DNA of 64,000 bases. It comes from Butyrivibrio sp. (GTDB lineage Bacteria > Bacillota > Clostridia > Lachnospirales > Lachnospiraceae). Below the pieces are notes generated by a model that worked only from the letters and a program-made list of their open reading frames with translations, was not told the origin of the DNA and made no database searches. Shown one piece after another: positions 33,750-41,656 of the stretch. The stretch covers positions 24,764-88,763 of the forward strand of contig JAAVHB010000052.1 in the NCBI GenBank assembly GCA_014799955.1, written 5' to 3'. The position numbers and the translations under genes are program-made. Position 1 is the stretch's first letter. Each line of letters begins with the position of its first letter.

Positions 33750-35464
33750 TCAAGGAAAGCACCTCCCATCTGAGAATCGCTGATCTGTCGGTATTCCGCA
33801 CAGTTTTCCAGCAAATCTTCATGTTTGCCGCGGCCGATAATCCTGCCTTCTTCCAGCACTATGACCAAATCGCAGTTTTTGACGGAACTGACACGCTGCG
33901 CTACGGTAATGACGGTGGAATCTGACATGGACTCCTTCAATGCCTGACGCATACTTGCATCGGTCTTATAGTCTAACGCCGAAGACGAATCGTCCAGAAT
34001 CAAAATCCCGGGATTGGCGGCAATGGCACGGGCAATCAGAATACGCTGCCTCTGTCCGCCGGAAAGATTTGTTCCCTTGGCAGAAATCATATGGCGGTAA
34101 CCGTCGGGCATTGCCGAAATAAAATCGTGCGCCTGCGCAATTTTTGCAGCGCGGATTATATCGGCGTCGGAAATATCTCTGCCGAAGCGGATGTTTTCTT
34201 CAATGGTATCGGCGTAAAGGAAGTCGTTTTGCAGAGCAACTCCGAACATGGCGGTCAGTTCTTCCTTATCGTATGAGGATATCTTTTTGCCGTCGATACG
34301 TATAGTACCTGAATCCGTATCATAAAACCTAAGCAGCAGCTTGACAAAAGTAGATTTTCCGCTGCCGGTGGCGCCGATTATGCCGAGAGAACCGCCTTTG
34401 GGAACACTGAGCGTGATATTCTCAAGATTGGGTTTTTTGCCTAAATATGAAAAGGTTACATTTTCAAAGGAAATTTTAGAGAAATTATCCCCTTTGCCGT
34501 CATCCTCCGTTACCGGAAAAGATTCCGGCACATCCAGGACCTCGCTTATCCTTCGGGCGGAAGCGGCACATTTAGTATACATTACGAACATACGTGAGAG
34601 AGACATTAACGCCATCGAAATCAAGGTAAAATATTGGGTAAAGGCAATAACCGTAGCCGCGGAGGATTTACCGCCCGATACGCGGTAAGCCGCAACGGCT
34701 ATAACTCCGGCGATACCCAGATTCATAAGCAGCGTCATAATGGGGTTTACCGCGTTCATTACGGTGCCGGCATGACATTCCTGTTTTGTAAGAGCGCGGT
34801 TGAATAGGTCATAACGTCGGTTTTCATATTCATTCTTGGAAAGTGCTTTAATGACACGGACTCCCTGCACGTCCTCCCGCACTACCCTGATCATATCGTC
34901 GGTGGATTTCTGAACCTTGGTGTACAACGGAATTCCGCGGCGCGCGACACTGTATACGGTAACGAAAATAACCGGCATGGTGGCTATCATCACCGTAGCC
35001 AACGCGCTGTCCATGAACAGCGTTATCACCACTCCCCCTAACAGCAAAATCGGTGCGCGGATACCCATACGCTGTATCATTCCGATAAAATTCTGTACAT
35101 TGTATGTATCTGATGTAATACGCGATTCCAAAGAAGGAACCGTAATTCTATCCGTATCCTGCGCGGAAAGGTACAAAGTCTTTGAAAACAAATCTCTGCG
35201 CAGTACAATGGAAAAATCGGCAGTAACCCTTGAAGCCATACGGTTGGCGGTCACATTTGCAACACAGGCGACTGCAGCGAAGACTATCATCACGGCACCG
35301 TACAGTATTATCCGGGAAATCTTCATGGTAACAATGACATTTTCCAGAATATAAGACAGTATAAAGGGAATCAAAAGCTCTGAAACGGTACCCAGAATTT
35401 TAACGGAAATACCCAGCGCCATCCGAATTTTATATGGCGCCAGATAGGAAAATATTCGTTTCAA
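33746..35464 (-). CDS. Heterodimeric ABC exporter, degenerate-site half
   Basis: The other half-transporter, about 573 residues, with six membrane helices and an ATPase domain. Walker A 'GATGSGKSTF' and signature 'LSGGQRQR' are normal, but the Walker B glutamate is Asp ('ILILDDSSSALD') and the H-loop His is Gln ('TVAQRVSSV'). This marks the non-hydrolysing site of asymmetric exporters. The start is probably a TTG at 35464, nine bases after GGAGG and just past the marR stop; longer frames enter the marR gene. The MarR repressor, this gene and its partner form one operon, likely a drug-inducible multidrug pump. Confidence 0.92.
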   Translation of the reverse strand: MKRIFSYLAPYKIRMALGISVKILGTVSELLIPFILSYILENVIVTMKISRIILYGAVMIVFAAVACVANVTANRMASRVTADFSIVLRRDLFSKTLYLSAQDTDRITVPSLESRITSDTYNVQNFIGMIQRMGIRAPILLLGGVVITLFMDSALATVMIATMPVIFVTVYSVARRGIPLYTKVQKSTDDMIRVVREDVQGVRVIKALSKNEYENRRYDLFNRALTKQECHAGTVMNAVNPIMTLLMNLGIAGVIAVAAYRVSGGKSSAATVIAFTQYFTLISMALMSLSRMFVMYTKCAASARRISEVLDVPESFPVTEDDGKGDNFSKISFENVTFSYLGKKPNLENITLSVPKGGSLGIIGATGSGKSTFVKLLLRFYDTDSGTIRIDGKKISSYDKEELTAMFGVALQNDFLYADTIEENIRFGRDISDADIIRAAKIAQAHDFISAMPDGYRHMISAKGTNLSGGQRQRILIARAIAANPGILILDDSSSALDYKTDASMRQALKESMSDSTVITVAQRVSSVKNCDLVIVLEEGRIIGRGKHEDLLENCAEYRQISDSQMGGAFLD

Positions 35465-35465
35465 T

Positions 35466-35903
35466 TCACTTAACCTCCGACTCTTTCGTAATCCTTTTTG
35501 CGCTTTGCTCCATCTTAGAGAGCACCCGGCAAAACACATCCATTTCCTCCGGTGAAACATCCTCTGTCAGGCGCTCATTCCATTCCCTGTTTGCAAGCTG
35601 TACCTTCGGACAGACATTCAACATCTTTTCCGACGGATGTACCAGATACTGCCGCCTGTCCTTCTCGTTGAGAATGCGGATAATATAACTGTGTTTTTCC
35701 AAATAAGCAACGGCTCTTGCCACGGTGCTTTTATCCAGACAAAGCTCTCCGGCAAGCTCCTCCTGCGAGAGTCCCGGTCTGCGGCAGACAGCCAGCACAA
35801 AAGCATAGTGGTTGGGACAAAGATCTTCCGCCGCTATCGTTTTTTTTCGATACATGGCCTGACAGCGGCTTATGTTATTCAGTGTTTTCATTATCCCGGG
35901 CAT
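35466..35903 (-). CDS. MarR family transcriptional regulator
   Basis: A 145-residue winged-helix repressor. The recognition region reads 'LSQEELAGELCLDKSTVARA' and the wing 'IIRILNEKDRRQYLVHPSE', typical of MarR, with flanking dimerisation helices. AGGAGG lies before the ATG. It is first in the operon with two ABC half-transporters. Three spaced copies of the same inverted repeat around its promoter point to autoregulation. Confidence 0.93.
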   Translation of the reverse strand: MPGIMKTLNNISRCQAMYRKKTIAAEDLCPNHYAFVLAVCRRPGLSQEELAGELCLDKSTVARAVAYLEKHSYIIRILNEKDRRQYLVHPSEKMLNVCPKVQLANREWNERLTEDVSPEEMDVFCRVLSKMEQSAKRITKESEVK

Positions 35904-35920
35904 AAAAGGCCTCCTTTATT

Positions 35921-35982
35921 AGTTGTCAACGCAACAGTTGTTATTGCAACTATTATATGATATAACGGTTGCGGTGTCAACC
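35921..35982 (-). promoter_or_regulatory. marR-ABC promoter with three matching operators
   Basis: TTGACA (35975-35980) and TATAAT (35952-35957), spacer 17, on the minus strand. Three 16-bp sites share the pattern (A/G)GTTG-N6-CAAC(C/T/A): 35967-35982 over the -35, 35936-35951 abutting the -10, and 35921-35936 downstream. The last two share a base. This is a likely MarR operator array. Confidence 0.75.
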
Positions 35983-36058
35983 TTACCGCAAAGCAAATCG
36001 GCAACGACGGCGTATACCGCCGTGTGGAAACAACGGATTATTTTGTCAAAAATCCGTC
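35981..36058 (+). repeat. 78-bp direct repeat, copy 2 (EAL gene fragment)
   Basis: A 76/78 match to 31821-31898 within the EAL gene. It begins directly next to the marR-ABC -35 box and carries no open gene here. Confidence 0.9.
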
Positions 36059-36115
36059 CTCAAATACAATTACCGCTTGTTTGACGCAGCCGTTTTCCGC
36101 ATGATAGACTTAACT

Positions 36116-36129
36116 TATCACCGGTGATA
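36116..36129. promoter_or_regulatory. Palindromic operator before the HTH-receiver gene
   Basis: A perfect 14-bp palindrome TATCACCGGTGATA lies just downstream of a possible promoter (TTGACG at 36081-36086, TAGACT at 36105-36110, spacer 18). It may be bound by the HTH-receiver protein itself. Confidence 0.5.
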
Positions 36130-36176
36130 TAAATGAAATTTGAATCATGCAAACAGCGCGGAAACGGAGGAGAACT

Positions 36177-36815
36177 ATGAATATCGGAGAGGTAATAAAG
36201 TGCAGGCGTCAAAAGAGGAATATAACACAGGCGGAACTGGCAGAGCTGCTTAAAGTTACGCCACAGGCCGTATCAAGATGGGAGATGGGTGTCTCCTATC
36301 CGGATATTGCCATGGTACCTAAAATTTCAGAGATTTTGCGGGTGTCTGCCGATGAACTGCTTGGCATCAAGCCGTCAGATAAGAACCGTGAAGACGGTGA
36401 CAATAACACCGTCTTAAATCAAGACCAGGTTGACAGTATCTTTGACTACACTCCCGTACCTGTAACGGGAAAAAGCAAAAAAATCCTTGTTGTCGATGAC
36501 GCGGATTTTATGAGGATGATGCTGGAGGATATACTGACACACCAGGGACATACCGTTTTGCAGGCAAAGGACGGGCAGGAGTGTCTGGATATACTGAGGG
36601 ATGAGGCTGTGGACGTATGCTTGCTCGACATCGGTATGCCGGGTATGGACGGAATAGAGGTTTTAAGAAAGATAAAAGAAGGTCAGCCCGGATTAAGGGT
36701 AGTTATGCTTTCGGCACTGTCTCAGGAAAAAAATGTGAAGCAGGCATTACAGCTCGGCGCTGATGCCTTTGTTGTGAAGCCTTTTCAGTCACAGCGCCTT
36801 ATAGACCGGATTTAG
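36177..36815 (+). CDS. XRE-type HTH fused to a CheY-like receiver domain
   Basis: A 212-residue regulator with unusual domain order. The N-terminal Cro/CI helix-turn-helix (about 1-65, 'ITQAELAELLKVTPQAVSRW') is joined by a linker to a complete receiver domain (about 92-212). The receiver has the acidic pair in 'ILVVDDADFM', phospho-Asp in 'VCLLDIGMPGMDG', 'VVMLSALSQ' and the Lys in 'FVVKPFQ'. Classical response regulators have the receiver first. GGAGGAGA precedes the ATG at 36177. No kinase gene is next to it. The ORF ends right at the last receiver helix, and a terminator follows. Confidence 0.88.
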   Translation: MNIGEVIKCRRQKRNITQAELAELLKVTPQAVSRWEMGVSYPDIAMVPKISEILRVSADELLGIKPSDKNREDGDNNTVLNQDQVDSIFDYTPVPVTGKSKKILVVDDADFMRMMLEDILTHQGHTVLQAKDGQECLDILRDEAVDVCLLDIGMPGMDGIEVLRKIKEGQPGLRVVMLSALSQEKNVKQALQLGADAFVVKPFQSQRLIDRI

Positions 36816-36846
36816 AAGTTAATGTGAACGGCTTTGAAAATTTTAC

Positions 36847-36876
36847 GCCTGCCCGCTTTTGCGGACAGGCGCATTT
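36847..36876 (+). terminator. Bidirectional terminator between convergent genes
   Basis: Stem GCCTGCCCGC (36847-36856) with GCGGACAGGC (36861-36870), one mismatch, TTTT loop, then ATTTT on the plus strand. It serves the HTH-receiver gene and perhaps the convergent surface-protein gene. Confidence 0.75.
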
Positions 36877-36889
36877 TATATTTCCTGCT

Positions 36890-37771
36890 TTATTTTTTCT
36901 TTTTGGATACAACAACCGCAATCACAATTATCACTACAAGCACTACGCCCGCAACGATTCCGATAATCGCTCCGGTGGGTATTCCACCCTTATTATCGTC
37001 CTTATTATCGCTGCCGGGAGCCTTTGTTTCGGTATTGCCCGATGTAGCCGCTTCGGTAGGTTCGGGCTCGGTTTCCTCCGTTTTTTTGTCATAGGCAAAG
37101 CCCGATACCGTAAAGGTCACGCTGATATTGTCGTCGCCGCTTCCGATAAGAAGGTTCCAGCCGCTGCTTGCATCCTCAGGCAAGCCCTTTCCCTCCAAAT
37201 CGGTGCGAAGCTCCGAACGCCAGTGATTCAGAATAAGAATATCCATGCCTGCCGCAATATAGGGCTTTTCCTCCTCCATAACGGCCTCGTCAAATTTTAC
37301 TATGGTTCTTCCGTTTACCGTCACTTCCACATTACTGAATGTAATCGCGTCGCTTACCGGAATATCGGTTGCGATATGTAACTGTGAAATCGCTGTTTCT
37401 CCCTTGAAATCCGCGCCCGTCAAAGATACGGTATAGGTTCCGTTTCCGGCAATCTCCACGTCCGTAAAGGCTCCCGGCACCGTCTCGTCCTTCTGTGTAT
37501 CGCTGTCGGTATAAAAGAGCTTGTCGTTCATATCCGTGCCGTACATCTTATTCTGTGTTTCCTCAAAATAAGCCATTCTCTGAATCCAGAGCTGCGTTGA
37601 GGTCTGCACTCCGAGAGCGGCGTGATATGTTCCGTTTAAATCAACCTCCTGCTTATCCTCCTCAGTCTTGTCCTCCGTTGCCGCAAAAGCAGGGCTCACA
37701 AGCATTGCAAGCGCCATGGCACCCGTAAGAATTCCCGCCGCCATCCTTTTAAAAATTCCGTTTTTTCTCAT
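36890..37771 (-). CDS. Secreted, C-terminally membrane-anchored surface protein
   Basis: A 293-residue protein I cannot name. It has a signal peptide ending 'SPAFAA' (about residue 30), a beta-rich extracellular part (about 40-225), a Thr/Glu/Pro-rich stalk ('TEPEPTEAATSGNTETKAPG') and a C-terminal membrane helix followed by 'VVSKKKK'. There is no LPxTG motif, so it is held by the helix. The gene follows the carboxylase gene of the lipid cluster on the same strand, with two hairpin repeats between, so it may be read from that operon at a lower level. RBS AAGGAG lies before the ATG. Confidence 0.75.
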   Translation of the reverse strand: MRKNGIFKRMAAGILTGAMALAMLVSPAFAATEDKTEEDKQEVDLNGTYHAALGVQTSTQLWIQRMAYFEETQNKMYGTDMNDKLFYTDSDTQKDETVPGAFTDVEIAGNGTYTVSLTGADFKGETAISQLHIATDIPVSDAITFSNVEVTVNGRTIVKFDEAVMEEEKPYIAAGMDILILNHWRSELRTDLEGKGLPEDASSGWNLLIGSGDDNISVTFTVSGFAYDKKTEETEPEPTEAATSGNTETKAPGSDNKDDNKGGIPTGAIIGIVAGVVLVVIIVIAVVVSKKKK

Positions 37772-37786
37772 AAAATCTCCTTTCTT

Positions 37787-37870
37787 TAATTCTGCGCTGC
37801 CTTTCAGCGCATAATGGTATACCCGAAGGGTGTTTCATTAATTCTGCGCTGCTTTTCAGCGCATAATGGT
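37787..37870 (-). repeat. Two copies of a 32-bp hairpin repeat
   Basis: Copies at 37787-37818 and 37839-37870 differ at one base. Each contains TGCGCTG-N5-CAGCGCA. A small ACCC/GGGT hairpin lies between them. A similar, more divergent module occurs at 41586-41644. Confidence 0.8.
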
Positions 37871-37892
37871 GTAATTTTTTATACGGCTCACC

Positions 37893-39434
37893 TTAAAGCG
37901 GTATGTTGCCGTGCTTCTTTGCCGGAAGCGATTTTTTCTTTTGCTCAAGCATATCAAACGCGTTAAGCACCCGCTCCCTTGTTTCCTCGGGACGGATAAC
38001 CTCGTCCACATATCCTCGCTCCGCGGCGATGTACGGGTTCATAAATCTGTCCTCGTATTCCCTGATTTCGGCGGCGCGCACCTCCTCGGGATTCTCGGAC
38101 TCGTCAAATTTTTTCCTGCCTATGATTCCGACCGCGCCCTCGGCGCCCATCACGGCTATCTCGGCTATCGGCCACGAAAATACGAAATCCGCTCCGAGTC
38201 CCTTGCTGTCCATTCCTATATAGGCTCCGCCGAATGCCTTGCGCAGAATCACGGTAACCGTGGGAACAGTCGCCTCGCTGTAAGCGTAGAGAAGCTTTGC
38301 GCCGTGCCTGATGATTCCGCTGTACTCCTGTGCCTTGCCCGGCAGGAACGCGGGAACGTCAACCAACGTAAGAATCGGTATGTTGAAACAGTCGCAGAAG
38401 CGGATAAAGCGTCCCGCCTTGTCGCCCGAATTGAAATCCAGCGAGCCCGCGAGGAAATCTGGCTGATTGGCAATAAGTCCGACGGTGCGCCCCTCCATGC
38501 GCATAAAGCCCACGATAATATTTTTTGCGAAATCCGGCTGAACCTCCATAAAGCTGTCCAAATCCGCCATCTCGTCGATGACCTCATGCATATCGTAGGA
38601 AATTTTCATATTGGGAGAAACTATATCCCTGAGCCTCTTATGGTAATATTTCTTGACGGGCTCCGCCGCGGGCGGCTTTTCCTCAAAGCTTTCCGGAAGA
38701 TACGAAAGAAGCCTTCTCACTCCCGTAAGACAGCTTTCGTCGTCGGGGTACACGAAATGTGCGACACCGCTCTGTGCGCTGTGTACCTGCGCTCCTCCAA
38801 GCTCCGCCGTCGTGACCTCCTCACCCGTAACCTCTTTTATAACCTTCGGTCCGGTTATATACATCTGCCCGTTTTTTTCGGTCATAAAAATGTAATCGCA
38901 CAGTGCCGGAGAATAGCAGGCTCCGCCCGCGCAAGGTCCCATAATAACCGCAATCTGGGGCGATACTCCGGACATATCCGTATGTCTTTTAAACATTCCC
39001 GCATATCCGTTAAGGCTGTCTATGCCCTCCTCGATTCTCGCGCCGCCGCTGTCGTTAATCTCGACAAATGGAGCTTTTGCGTTTATCGCCATATCCATGA
39101 CATTGCATATTTTGCGGGCGTGATATTCTCCGAGAGCGCCGCCGCCCACGGTAAAATCCTGTGAGGAGGCAAAAACAAGTCTGCCGTTCACCTTTCCGTA
39201 GCCCGTCACGACGCCGTCGCCGGGAAGCTTCTTTTTATCCATTCCGAAATCAGTCGTGCGCGATGACATAAGAGAATTGACTTCCACAAAGCTTCCTTCG
39301 TCAAAAAGAATATCCAGACGCTCTCTCGCCGTAAGCTTTCCTCTCTCATGCTGTTTGTCGATTCTTTGCTGACCGCCCCCGAGCTGCGCCTTCTCACGGC
39401 GGCTGTCAAGCTCCTGTAATTTCTCGTCCCACAT
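37893..39434 (-). CDS. Acyl-CoA carboxylase beta subunit (carboxyltransferase, PccB/AccD-like)
   Basis: A 513-residue biotin-dependent carboxyltransferase. It starts in the family style ('HERGKLTARERLDILFDEGS') and has the oxyanion and acyl-CoA sites 'NDSGGARIEEGIDSL' and 'GPCAGGACYSPAL', then 'FGGAYIGMDSKGLGADF' in the second crotonase-like half. Such subunits transfer carboxyl from biotin to acetyl-CoA or propionyl-CoA. Here it would supply malonyl-CoA or methylmalonyl-CoA to the FabD encoded just upstream. No biotin carboxylase or biotin carrier gene is in the window, so those parts must come from elsewhere. Its ATG overlaps the fabD stop (TAATG). Confidence 0.9.
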   Translation of the reverse strand: MWDEKLQELDSRREKAQLGGGQQRIDKQHERGKLTARERLDILFDEGSFVEVNSLMSSRTTDFGMDKKKLPGDGVVTGYGKVNGRLVFASSQDFTVGGGALGEYHARKICNVMDMAINAKAPFVEINDSGGARIEEGIDSLNGYAGMFKRHTDMSGVSPQIAVIMGPCAGGACYSPALCDYIFMTEKNGQMYITGPKVIKEVTGEEVTTAELGGAQVHSAQSGVAHFVYPDDESCLTGVRRLLSYLPESFEEKPPAAEPVKKYYHKRLRDIVSPNMKISYDMHEVIDEMADLDSFMEVQPDFAKNIIVGFMRMEGRTVGLIANQPDFLAGSLDFNSGDKAGRFIRFCDCFNIPILTLVDVPAFLPGKAQEYSGIIRHGAKLLYAYSEATVPTVTVILRKAFGGAYIGMDSKGLGADFVFSWPIAEIAVMGAEGAVGIIGRKKFDESENPEEVRAAEIREYEDRFMNPYIAAERGYVDEVIRPEETRERVLNAFDMLEQKKKSLPAKKHGNIPL

Positions 39435-40357
39435 TATAAATGTGCCTCCAAGTCCTCAACCGTATTGACAGTGATAACCTTCATGCTCCTGTCTATTCTT
39501 TTCATAAAGCCCGCAAGCGTCTTGCCCGGTCCTATCTCGTAGAAGGTATCAACGCCGTCCGCAAGCATTTTTTCCATGGTCTGCTGCCAGCGCACCGGAG
39601 AATATACCTGACGCTCCAGAGTTTCTTTTATATGCTCACTGTCGGTGACGGTTTCCGCCGCCACATTGTTGATATACGGGATTGCGGGCTTGGCAAACTC
39701 CGCCCCCTCAAGCTCCTTCGCAAGCTTATCTCCGGCTCCCTTAAGCATCGGAGAATGGAAGGGACCGCTGACGTTAAGCATGGACACGAGCTTCGCGCCC
39801 GCCTCCTTAAGAGGCGCAACAGCCTCCCCGACAGCCTCCTTGGCGCCCGAAATCACTATCTGTCCGGGACAGTTATAGTTTGCCGCAGACACGGGCTTCC
39901 CTGTCTTTTCCTCAATCTCGGCGCAGAGCCTTTCTACTGTCGGCGCGTCAAGTCCGATTACTGCCGCCATAGTTCCCTGTCCTGCCGGAACCTCGTTTTC
40001 CATATAGATTCCGCGCTTCCTGACAAGCTTCATCGCGTCCCCGAAGGAAAGGGAACCGCAAGCCACCAACGCCGCATACTCGCCGAGGCTCAGTCCCGCG
40101 GTAATATCCGCCTTTATGCCCTTAAGCTCCACCGCCTTAAGTATACAGATTTCAGCCGCAAGCATTGCCGCCTGGGTATACTCGGTTTTGTTTATAAGGT
40201 CATTTTCATCAAACATGATTTTTTTCAAATCAAAATCCATAAGAGCGTCCGCTTCGTCGATAACCGCTCTGCATTCGTCAATTCCGTCGTAAAAATCCTT
40301 CGCCATTCCGACGTACTGGGCACCCTGTCCCGGAAAAATAAACGCCGTTTTTGCCAT
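39434..40357 (-). CDS. fabD: Malonyl-CoA:ACP transacylase
   Basis: A 307-residue enzyme that loads malonyl units from CoA onto the acyl carrier protein. It starts 'MAKTAFIFPGQGAQYVGMAK'. The nucleophile Ser lies in 'ITAGLSLGEYAALVACG' (GLSLG in place of the usual GHSLG), the catalytic His in 'SGPFHSPML', and the C-terminal 'FYEIGPGKTLAGFMKRI' is intact. GAAGGAGT precedes the ATG at 40357; the longer frame to 40453 reads into fabZ. It sits between fabZ and the carboxylase gene in the operon. Confidence 0.94.
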   Translation of the reverse strand: MAKTAFIFPGQGAQYVGMAKDFYDGIDECRAVIDEADALMDFDLKKIMFDENDLINKTEYTQAAMLAAEICILKAVELKGIKADITAGLSLGEYAALVACGSLSFGDAMKLVRKRGIYMENEVPAGQGTMAAVIGLDAPTVERLCAEIEEKTGKPVSAANYNCPGQIVISGAKEAVGEAVAPLKEAGAKLVSMLNVSGPFHSPMLKGAGDKLAKELEGAEFAKPAIPYINNVAAETVTDSEHIKETLERQVYSPVRWQQTMEKMLADGVDTFYEIGPGKTLAGFMKRIDRSMKVITVNTVEDLEAHL

Positions 40358-40376
40358 TACACACTCCTTCTTTCCT

Positions 40377-40826
40377 TTACTCCTCCGCGTATATGGATTC
40401 CTTATCCACCGCGGTAAACATAAGCTCGCCCTTCGCGCGCACCTTCCCGTCAACCGTTACCGTAACCGCAAACGAGAAAAGTCCCGACGCCCCCATTGTT
40501 TTTTTGCAGTCTATTATCATCGTGTCGCCGGGGATTATGGGCTTTACGAATTTGAAATCCTTGACCTTCAAAAGCACATAAATCCGGCTCTCGTCCGTTC
40601 CGTCCGCCTCAATCGCAAGCGAGCAGGACTGAGCCGCCGACTCGATAACGAGCACGCCCGGCATTATCGGAGAATCGGGAAAATGCCCCACAAAATAAGG
40701 TTCGTTCACCGATACGTTCTTGAGCGCCTTTACGGATTCGCCGGGAACAACCTCAATCACCTTGTCCACCATCTGAAAGGGCGGGCGCTGCTTGATTCTT
40801 TTGTTAATCTCAATAATATTCATCAT
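40377..40826 (-). CDS. fabZ: 3-hydroxyacyl-ACP dehydratase
   Basis: A 149-residue hotdog-fold dehydratase. The catalytic His is in 'GHFPDSPIMPGVLVIESAAQ' with the partner Glu in the following helix, and the N-terminal 'RPPFQMVDKVIE' is the FabZ signature. It removes water from the 3-hydroxyacyl-ACP made by FabG to give a trans-2-enoyl chain. No isomerase Phe/FabA features or enoyl reductase gene are present in the cluster, so double bonds might persist. Its start overlaps the fabG stop. Confidence 0.93.
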   Translation of the reverse strand: MMNIIEINKRIKQRPPFQMVDKVIEVVPGESVKALKNVSVNEPYFVGHFPDSPIMPGVLVIESAAQSCSLAIEADGTDESRIYVLLKVKDFKFVKPIIPGDTMIIDCKKTMGASGLFSFAVTVTVDGKVRAKGELMFTAVDKESIYAEE

Positions 40827-41560
40827 TATAAGCTGAGTCCTCCGTCCATTACGATAACCTGTCCGGTGATGTACGAGCTTGCGTCGGAGCAGAGCATATT
40901 TACAACCTCCGCAACCTCCTCGACGGTTCCGAGCCGTCCCATAGGTATGTTCTTTAAATATTCCGCCTTCTTTTCCTCGGGAATCGCCTCTATCATCTCG
41001 GTGCCGATAAAGCCCGGCGCAACCGCGTTGACCTGAATGCCGTAGGGCGCAAGCTCCTTTGCGAGCGTCGCCGTCATGGAATTAACCGCGCCCTTTGTCG
41101 CGCTGTACACCGACTGTCCCGCAAGCGCAAGCTTGGAGCTTACCGACGATACGTTCACGATTTTACCGCTCTTTTGCTTGAACATCTTAAGCGCCGCCTG
41201 CTGACAGCAGTAAAAATAACCCTTTACGTTGATATCCATGCTTCTGTCAAGCGAGTCCATATTGAGCATGAGAAGATACGCATCGTCAACCACGCCCGCG
41301 TTGTTTACAAGCACGTCGATATGCCCGAACTGCTTGAACGCCTCGCGGAAAAGCGTGCCGACCTCCTTGCGGTCCGAAACGTTCGCCTTTATCGCAACCG
41401 CCTCCTGTCCCATCTCCTTGATGGCATCTACGACCTTCATCGCCTCTTCCTCGCTGCTGTTATAATTTACAACAACGTCCATTCCGGCTTTGGCAAGCCT
41501 TAACGCGCAAGCCTTTCCTATTCCGCGGGAAGCTCCCGTCACTATCGCTGTTTTACTCAT
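40826..41560 (-). CDS. fabG: 3-oxoacyl-ACP reductase
   Basis: A 244-residue short-chain dehydrogenase. NADPH loop 'TGASRGIGKACA', 'VNNAGVVDD', and the catalytic Ser, Tyr and Lys in 'IVNVSSVSSKLALAGQSVYS' and 'ATKGAV'. The C-terminus 'ITGQVIVMDGGLSL' is standard for FabG. It reduces the beta-keto group formed by the ketosynthase. A leader of about 95 bases with two hairpins separates it from the ketosynthase gene, and AAGGAA lies before its ATG. Confidence 0.94.
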   Translation of the reverse strand: MSKTAIVTGASRGIGKACALRLAKAGMDVVVNYNSSEEEAMKVVDAIKEMGQEAVAIKANVSDRKEVGTLFREAFKQFGHIDVLVNNAGVVDDAYLLMLNMDSLDRSMDINVKGYFYCCQQAALKMFKQKSGKIVNVSSVSSKLALAGQSVYSATKGAVNSMTATLAKELAPYGIQVNAVAPGFIGTEMIEAIPEEKKAEYLKNIPMGRLGTVEEVAEVVNMLCSDASSYITGQVIVMDGGLSL

Positions 41561-41585
41561 TTTATTTTATTCCTTTCCTTGTTAT

Positions 41586-41644
41586 TGCGCTGTTTTCTGC
41601 GCATAGGTATAATCCGACGTATACCCCGGGACAAAGCCCGGGGT
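41586..41644 (-). repeat. Two hairpins in the fabG leader
   Basis: Directly after the ketosynthase stop there is a perfect 8-bp stem ACCCCGGG/CCCGGGGT (41623-41644), then a TGCGC/GCGCA stem (41586-41603). The order and sequence resemble the modules at 37787-37870. Neither has a T tract, so they may be processing or stability elements. Confidence 0.6.
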
Positions 41645-41656
41645 GCCGTTTATCTT

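Noticed and set aside
37911-39164. A 417-codon frame opposite the carboxylase gene
   Set aside because: It is antisense to a clear carboxyltransferase, has no recognisable domain and arises from the high G+C at third codon positions.
39440-40417. A 325-codon frame opposite fabD
   Set aside because: It is an antisense shadow of a well-supported FabD gene.
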